Source: Mesostigma viride
Lineage: Eukaryota > Streptophyta > Mesostigmatophyceae > Mesostigmatales > Mesostigmataceae
Reading direction: 5' to 3'
Assembly (NCBI GenBank): GCA_009746045.1
Contig: RPFO01001560.1
Span: 1 to 64,000 of the forward strand
DNA length: 64,000 bases
Shown: positions 58,846 to 64,000 of the stretch, piece by piece
Position numbering within the stretch: position 1 is the first letter of the stretch
Layout of the letters: every line of letters begins with the position of its first letter
The notes under the pieces: model-generated
The model's input: the letters and a program-made list of their open reading frames with translations, nothing else
The model's database searches: none
What the model was told of the DNA's origin: nothing
Translations under genes and position numbers: made by a program

Positions 58846-60654
58846 TATCCGAGCTTTTGCTCACCTTATCTGCGGTATAGCGGGACTACGGAAGTCTGGG
58901 GTGCGGCCGAATAGAATTGCCGCGTAAGACTAGGAGGAGGAGGTGCGCCGGCTGTGACCGGTAGGGTTCGTTCCGCCTGTGTGCGGTCTACCGCCTGCGC
59001 GCGGTAGAAAGAATTAGAAAATCTGTACGAATTTGTGAAAACGAACCTTTAATAGCAGTGGCACAAGTGACGGGGGAAGGGTAGGGGCAGACCTGGCGCA
59101 GCGCCAGCGCCAGCGCCGGTACCGTTGCAATTTCGGTACCAACGCCAGTGCCAGCGCCGCGCCAGCCTGACGGCCCTTGTGGTCTAGCATTTAGGCAGAC
59201 GAGGCAATGGCAGCAAAGCCTCTTTTGGTCCGCAATTTGCTGGCATATGCTGCCAACGTGACTAATTCGCTATGGCGATTATTAGACGGGCTAACGGCCT
59301 TGCCGCTGCGGCGGGAGGGCTGGAAATTTAATCAGTTATGTTAGCCGCGCGCAAGGAGAGCGGCGGCTCGAAATTTGGCCCTCTATCGGCCCAGATTGGA
59401 GAAGTGGGGTGCATCTAGGTCCGCGGGGCCGCGGGATGGAAAAATAACATAAAATAATGCACTACGATTTCGTAGACTGAGTGACGTATGAGATAGCGGC
59501 CTTCCTGAAGGGATGGAAGCGCAGGAAATTGAGGCGTCAATTGGCCTGCGGGGCAGCCTGCCCAGTCGCCATGGTTAGAAATCCTCAAGTCCGGACCGGA
59601 GTCGGGGGGGACGATACCCCCCAACTTCGCCTTTCCAATGCACGCTCTGCATACCACGTGGGAGGGAACGAGATGCTCGACCCCGCTGGGGACCTTGCCG
59701 CCTTGCCATGAGATGTGACGGGGGTAGCGGCAGCATAGGCGGGGGACGAGCTGGCATGAGAGGGGGGCGCCCTACTAACCGACGGCGACATTGCAGCGGT
59801 ATCACCGGAATTGACAACAACCCGACGTGGCGGATGTGAAACGACGTTCCGGATTTGCTGACGAAGTCGGCCAGGAAGGGAAGGTGGGGAATAGGCATAA
59901 GTCCACTTTAGTGGCAGCCACCCAAAGACCCCCTTTAGCACTTGTTAGGAGCCCTACAGTGCATGTTGGCTCTATTAAGCTGTACTTATTTGTAAAAAAC
60001 TATTGTTGTCTGGTGCAGCCCAAGCGTCAGTAGGTTAGCGTTAGAAGTGGATTATCCGAGCTTTTGCTCACCTTATCTGCGGTATAGCGGGACTACGGAA
60101 GTCTGGGGTGCGGCCGAATAGAATTGCCGCGTAAGACTAGGAGGAGGAGGTGCGCCGGCTGTGACCGGTAGGGTTCGTTCCGCCTGTGTGCGGTCTACCG
60201 CCTGCGCGCGGTAGAAAGAATTAGAAAATCTGTACGAATTTGTGAAAACGAACCTTTAATAGCAGTGGCACAAGTGACGGGGGAAGGGTAGGGGCAGACC
60301 TGGCGCAGCGCCAGCGCCAGCGCCGGTACCGTTGCAATTTCGGTACCAACGCCAGTGCCAGCGCCGCGCCAGCCTGACGGCCCTTGTGGTCTAGCATTTA
60401 GGCAGACGAGGCAATGGCAGCAAAGCCTCTTTTGGTCCCCCACCCACCCACCCTGAACTTGTTATACCAGTTGTCCAAAAGAGGCCAGGGGAATAGGCAT
60501 AAGTCCACTTTAGTGGCAGCCACCCAAAGACCCCCTTTAGCACTTGTTAGGAGCCCTACAGTGCATGTTGGCTCTATTAAGCTGTACTTATTTGTAAAAA
60601 ACTATTGTTGTCTGGTGCAGCCCAAGCGTCAGTAGGTTAGCGTTAGAAGTGGAT
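58846..60654 (+). mobile_element. Family B split-direct-repeat element
   Basis: Long part 58846-60052, short part 60053-60654. The A block is repeated from 58846 and 60053 (to about 59237/60438) and the B block from about 59889 and 60490 to the two ends. Flanks rejoin as TGTAC|ATCCACC without duplication. The 5' end is TATCC + GAGC-TTTT-GCTC; CGGAAGTCT follows at bases 44-52. The linker has CCCACCCACCCACCCT; the 3' end has TATTTGTAAAAAAC and TCTGG 44 bp from the terminus. The sequence is otherwise unlike family A. Internal part 59238-59888 has no recognisable protein. CAGCGC-rich repeats lie near 59098-59165 and 60305-60370. Confidence 0.82.
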
Positions 60655-61911
60655 ATCCACCGCGCACGCAAGGGGCGAGTGCACACACACGTACACACAC
60701 CGCGCACGCAAGGGGCTGCTGCACACACACGTACACACACCATGCACGCAATTGCCGGCATGCACACACACGTACATCCACCGCGCACGCAAGGGGCAAC
60801 TGCACACACATGTACACACACCGCGCACGCTTGGGGCGGCTGCACACACACGTACCTACACCGCGCACGCAAGGGGCGGCTGCACACACATGTACACACA
60901 CCGCGCACGCAAGGGGCGGCTGCACACACACGTACACACACCATGCACGCAATTGCCGGCATGCACACACACGTACATCCACCGCGCACGCAAGGGGCAA
61001 CTGCACACACATGTACACACACCGCGCACGCTTGGGGCAGCTGCACTCACATGTACACACACCGCGCACGCTTGGGGCGGCTGCACACACACGTACATAC
61101 ACCGCGCACGCAAGGGGCGGCTGCACTTACATGTACACACACCACGCACGCAAGGGGCGGCTGCACACACACGTACATACACCGCGCACGCAAGGACCGG
61201 CTCCACTCACATGTACATCCACCGCGCAACCACGGGCGGCTGCACACACACGTACATACACCGCGCACGCAAGGGGCTGCTGCACACACACTTACACACA
61301 CCGCGCACGCTTGGGGCGACGGCACTCACATGTACATACACCGCGCACGAAAGGGGTGGCTGCACACACACGTACATCCACCGCGCACGCAAGGGCGGCT
61401 GCACACACACATACATACACCATGCACGCAAGGGGCGAGTGCAAAAACATGTACATACACCGCGCACGCAAGGGGCAACTGCCCACACATGGACATACAC
61501 CATGCACGCAAGGGGCGGCTGCACACACATGTACATCCACCGCGCACGCAAGGGGCGAGTGCACACACACGTACACACACCGCGCACGCTTGGGGCGGCT
61601 GCACACACACGTACCTACACCGGCACGCAAGGGGCGGCTGCACACACACGTACATCCACCGCGCACGCAAGGGGCACTGCACACACATGTACACACCGCG
61701 CACGCTTGGGCAGCTGCACCAAGTACACACACCGCGCACGCAAGGGGCCGTGCACAACACGTACATCCACCGCGCACGCAAGGGGCAACTGCACACACAC
61801 GTACATTACACCGCGCACGCAAGGGGCGGCGCACACACACGTACACACACCGCGCACGCAAAGGGGCAACTGCACACACATGTACACCACACGCGCACGC
61901 TTGGGCGTGTC
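60655..61911. repeat. 40-bp minisatellite, segment 8, decaying at its right end
   Basis: About 31 units. Up to about 61600 the units are regular; from there to 61911 almost every unit has lost or gained a base (for example ACCGGCACGC, GGGGCACTGC, CCAAGTACAC, ACGTACATTACACC). This is either an old array edge or poor consensus quality. Confidence 0.93.
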
Positions 61912-64000
61912 CTCGAGCCTCTTTCATCGACTCCCAATGGGTGGCCAAGCCTGTGGTGATCATGGCAAAGGTGTTACGATCAAGGTTAAGCTTCTCGAGC
62001 AGGGAATGAACAAGCCACTTGTGATCTAGCTTGCTAACCTCGGGGTGGGCCTTCACTGCAAGTTCCCACTTCTTAATCTCTGCTACATAGTTCTGAGTTT
62101 CTACCATATAGGTTTTCACCCAGTAAACGCAGAGTACATGTCAACAGTGGTGGGAGCAGACAACAGTTCATGCAGATCACGCAGAAAATTCTCCATGGCT
62201 CCCTACCCTGTGTATCCTGCCACCTGGGATATCTTTGCTGATATATGGATACCAAGTGCTGGATGGAGGGATTGGATTGGTGGAAGAAATCACCCTGCAT
62301 GAGTGCCCCAAACCAGTTCTTGTATTCAGCTCCTCCTAGCAACTTGAGAGAGAGAAGAAGCTGAGCACCCTGCTGCCTAGTATACCCTCTGGCCAGCCCC
62401 CTCACCATAATCCTGTCAATTGGCCTATGCTCGTTATATACTGGCCAGTCCTGAGAGGTGAAGAGGGAGAGGAGAAGAAGACCTGCCTGGGATGTAGCAG
62501 CATTGGCAGTGTGTGGGATGCTAGGTGAGACCTGTGAGGGCCTGCTACGCGTGGCTGGTTGCACTGGGGGGTTAGGTGCCTGCACAACATGTGTGGTGAA
62601 GATGACATGTCCATGCCCCCTGCACACCCTGACTCTGTGCCTGCCTCTTGCGTGCCCTAGCTGCCTCCCATTGCTCAAAGGTAGGGGTGAGAGAAACATC
62701 ACTATCCTCACTGCTAGATGAGCTTGTCTGCTGCACGTCCCCCCCTGCTGGCTACCTGTCTGTACACGCAACCAAGTGGGGAGATACATACTTGCTTGCT
62801 GCATGCACACCCGGTGCAACGTCTGCACCATCTCCACCATCGTGGCCAGATTCACCCAGATCTTCTTGCCGCGCAGCAAGGTCTGCAGGGCGGGGAGGAG
62901 TGCCTCGCACATCCTCCTGGTCATCGGCTCAATCGAGGGTTGATCGAGCAAATGATAGATGATCGCACACAACAGGCTGGTGGTTTCAGCCAACCTGTCG
63001 TCCAGCCTCTCGCTGGCCACCCCTTGGATACCCTGGGCGCATCGCTGGACTGCGCGCCAAAGGGTTGGCTCACGGAGTGAGACGACGTCATCCCCAGGGA
63101 TGCGTGCCTCGGCTGTCTCCATGGCCACATCCTCCTCCCCTGGGGGAGATGGATGATCCCTTGCCACGGCCTGGCCGTGGCAGGTCCCTTGCCGGCCCTG
63201 CCGGGGGCTTGGGACTGCGATGGGGGTGCCGAAGCACCCGCCTTCGTGGGGGGGGTGGTGATTGCGTTGGTGTTGTCGGCTGATGCCGACGGTGCCGACT
63301 CAGCGGCGGTGTGTCGTGGGGAGGCGGCTGGCGCTTGCCCTCCGCCCGCCTAGGGGTCGCTGCCGCTGTCGCTGTCGCTGCTGCTGTCGCTGTCGCTGTC
63401 GCTGTCGCTGCCACCGCTGGAGAAGACGGGGCGCCCACCGGTGCTGCAGTCTTGGATGCCGCGGCCGGCAAGGTCGCCGCCGACGCCGGGGCGACACAGT
63501 TGCAGCCAGCTGCTGCGACGCAGTCGATTTCGCTGCCGAACCAAGGGATGCCGTCGCAGGTTCCCAGCCGACTGGCACGACAGGTGGCATCCTTGGCATC
63601 TCCTCGGCCGGCCGAGGTGGCTTGGCCACCACCGTGGCCGCTGCCACCTGGCGAGCCTCCGAATACATTTCGAGAGCCGTTACTCCTTTTCTCACGGCCA
63701 GAAAGTACAGCCGGATCAAAATCGCAACCTGAACATGCGAAAAACGACAATGGACGTCCTCCGGGAGCTCGGCCGCCACCGCCTGAACGCGAACTTGGTC
63801 AGACGAAGCCGCCAGGGAGGGTACTCTGCTGGCGGAGTCGCCAGCCGTCGAAAGGCAGAAAATTTGGTGCATTACGCACCGGGATCTTGAAGGGGAGCTG
63901 GCCCCAACCGTCAACATAAACCTCACCTGCGTCCTGGGACGCAGGGGTCGGGTTCGCGCCGAGGCTCATGCCTGCCAGCGCCCTCCCGACAGAGGTATTG
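61912..64000 (-). pseudogene. Truncated reverse copy of the copia-like Gag region
   Basis: On the minus strand this corresponds to about 47.9-50.0 kb of the complete element: EMETAEARIPGDD-type block, EPTLWRAVQRCAQGIQ, DWPVYNEHRPIDRIMV and NWFGALMQGDFFHQ. It is cut at 61912-61917 within the ESMKEA codons, directly against the minisatellite, with no LTR or target duplication at the junction; the other end is outside the window. Reading frames differ from the complete copy by single-base indels, and the CAGCGA microsatellite near 63360-63415 has a different length. Confidence 0.82.

Noticed and set aside
5881-61911. Regular repeats resembling a CRISPR array
   Set aside because: Units are contiguous near-identical 40-mers without unique spacers, in a eukaryotic retrotransposon context and without cas genes.

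Overview
The window looks like a repeat-dominated block of a nuclear eukaryotic genome. A green alga of the Volvox/Chlamydomonas kind is the best guess. The reasons are GT-AG introns in a GC-rich gene, TGTAA-type polyadenylation motifs at the ends of transposons, and tyrosine-recombinase retrotransposons with split direct repeats, the architecture known from PAT, TOC1 and Kangaroo. No bacterial operon, rRNA, intact tRNA gene or CRISPR array was seen. The host assignment is inference; no housekeeping gene is present to fix it.

Layout. 1-3.8 kb: a tandem array of about 62 bp, then a four-exon gene (466-3731) for a DDE-transposase-like protein. Its introns and flanks carry 14 copies of the palindrome CCAACGGCCGTTGG. 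3.9-5.76 kb: a short telomere-like motif and 1.8 kb of GT-rich simple sequence. 5.9-61.9 kb: one huge 40-bp minisatellite (about 27 kb, roughly 690 units), cut into eight segments by mobile elements. From 61.9 kb to the end: a truncated reverse copy of a Ty1/copia-like gag region.

Mobile elements in the minisatellite. Family A (about 2.0 kb, six copies, no convincing ORF) and family B (1.8 kb, one copy) are non-autonomous. Family C (6.2 kb, inside one A copy) encodes Gag, RT-RNase H and a tyrosine recombinase. What first looks like a long copy followed by a short copy is, in all three families, one split-direct-repeat layout: A1 - internal - B1 A2 - B2. All insert precisely without target-site duplication. 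They also share terminal features: five bases then a small stem-loop, a CGGAAG box near the 5' end, a C-rich tract between A2 and B2, and a TCTGG box near the 3' end. C is therefore a candidate helper for A and B. C is itself interrupted by an 885-bp palindromic foldback insertion with a 5-bp target duplication, which splits its recombinase.

A separate LTR retrotransposon (47062-55557) has nearly identical 408/409-bp LTRs and a 5-bp target duplication. Its RT is copia-like, but a retropepsin-like domain lies between integrase and RT rather than before integrase. Several frameshifts break its reading frames although the LTRs look very young, so base-level assembly error is a real possibility.

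Several insertion sites have an uninterrupted counterpart elsewhere in the minisatellite. This shows both segmental duplication (or merged haplotypes) of the array and the exact element ends.
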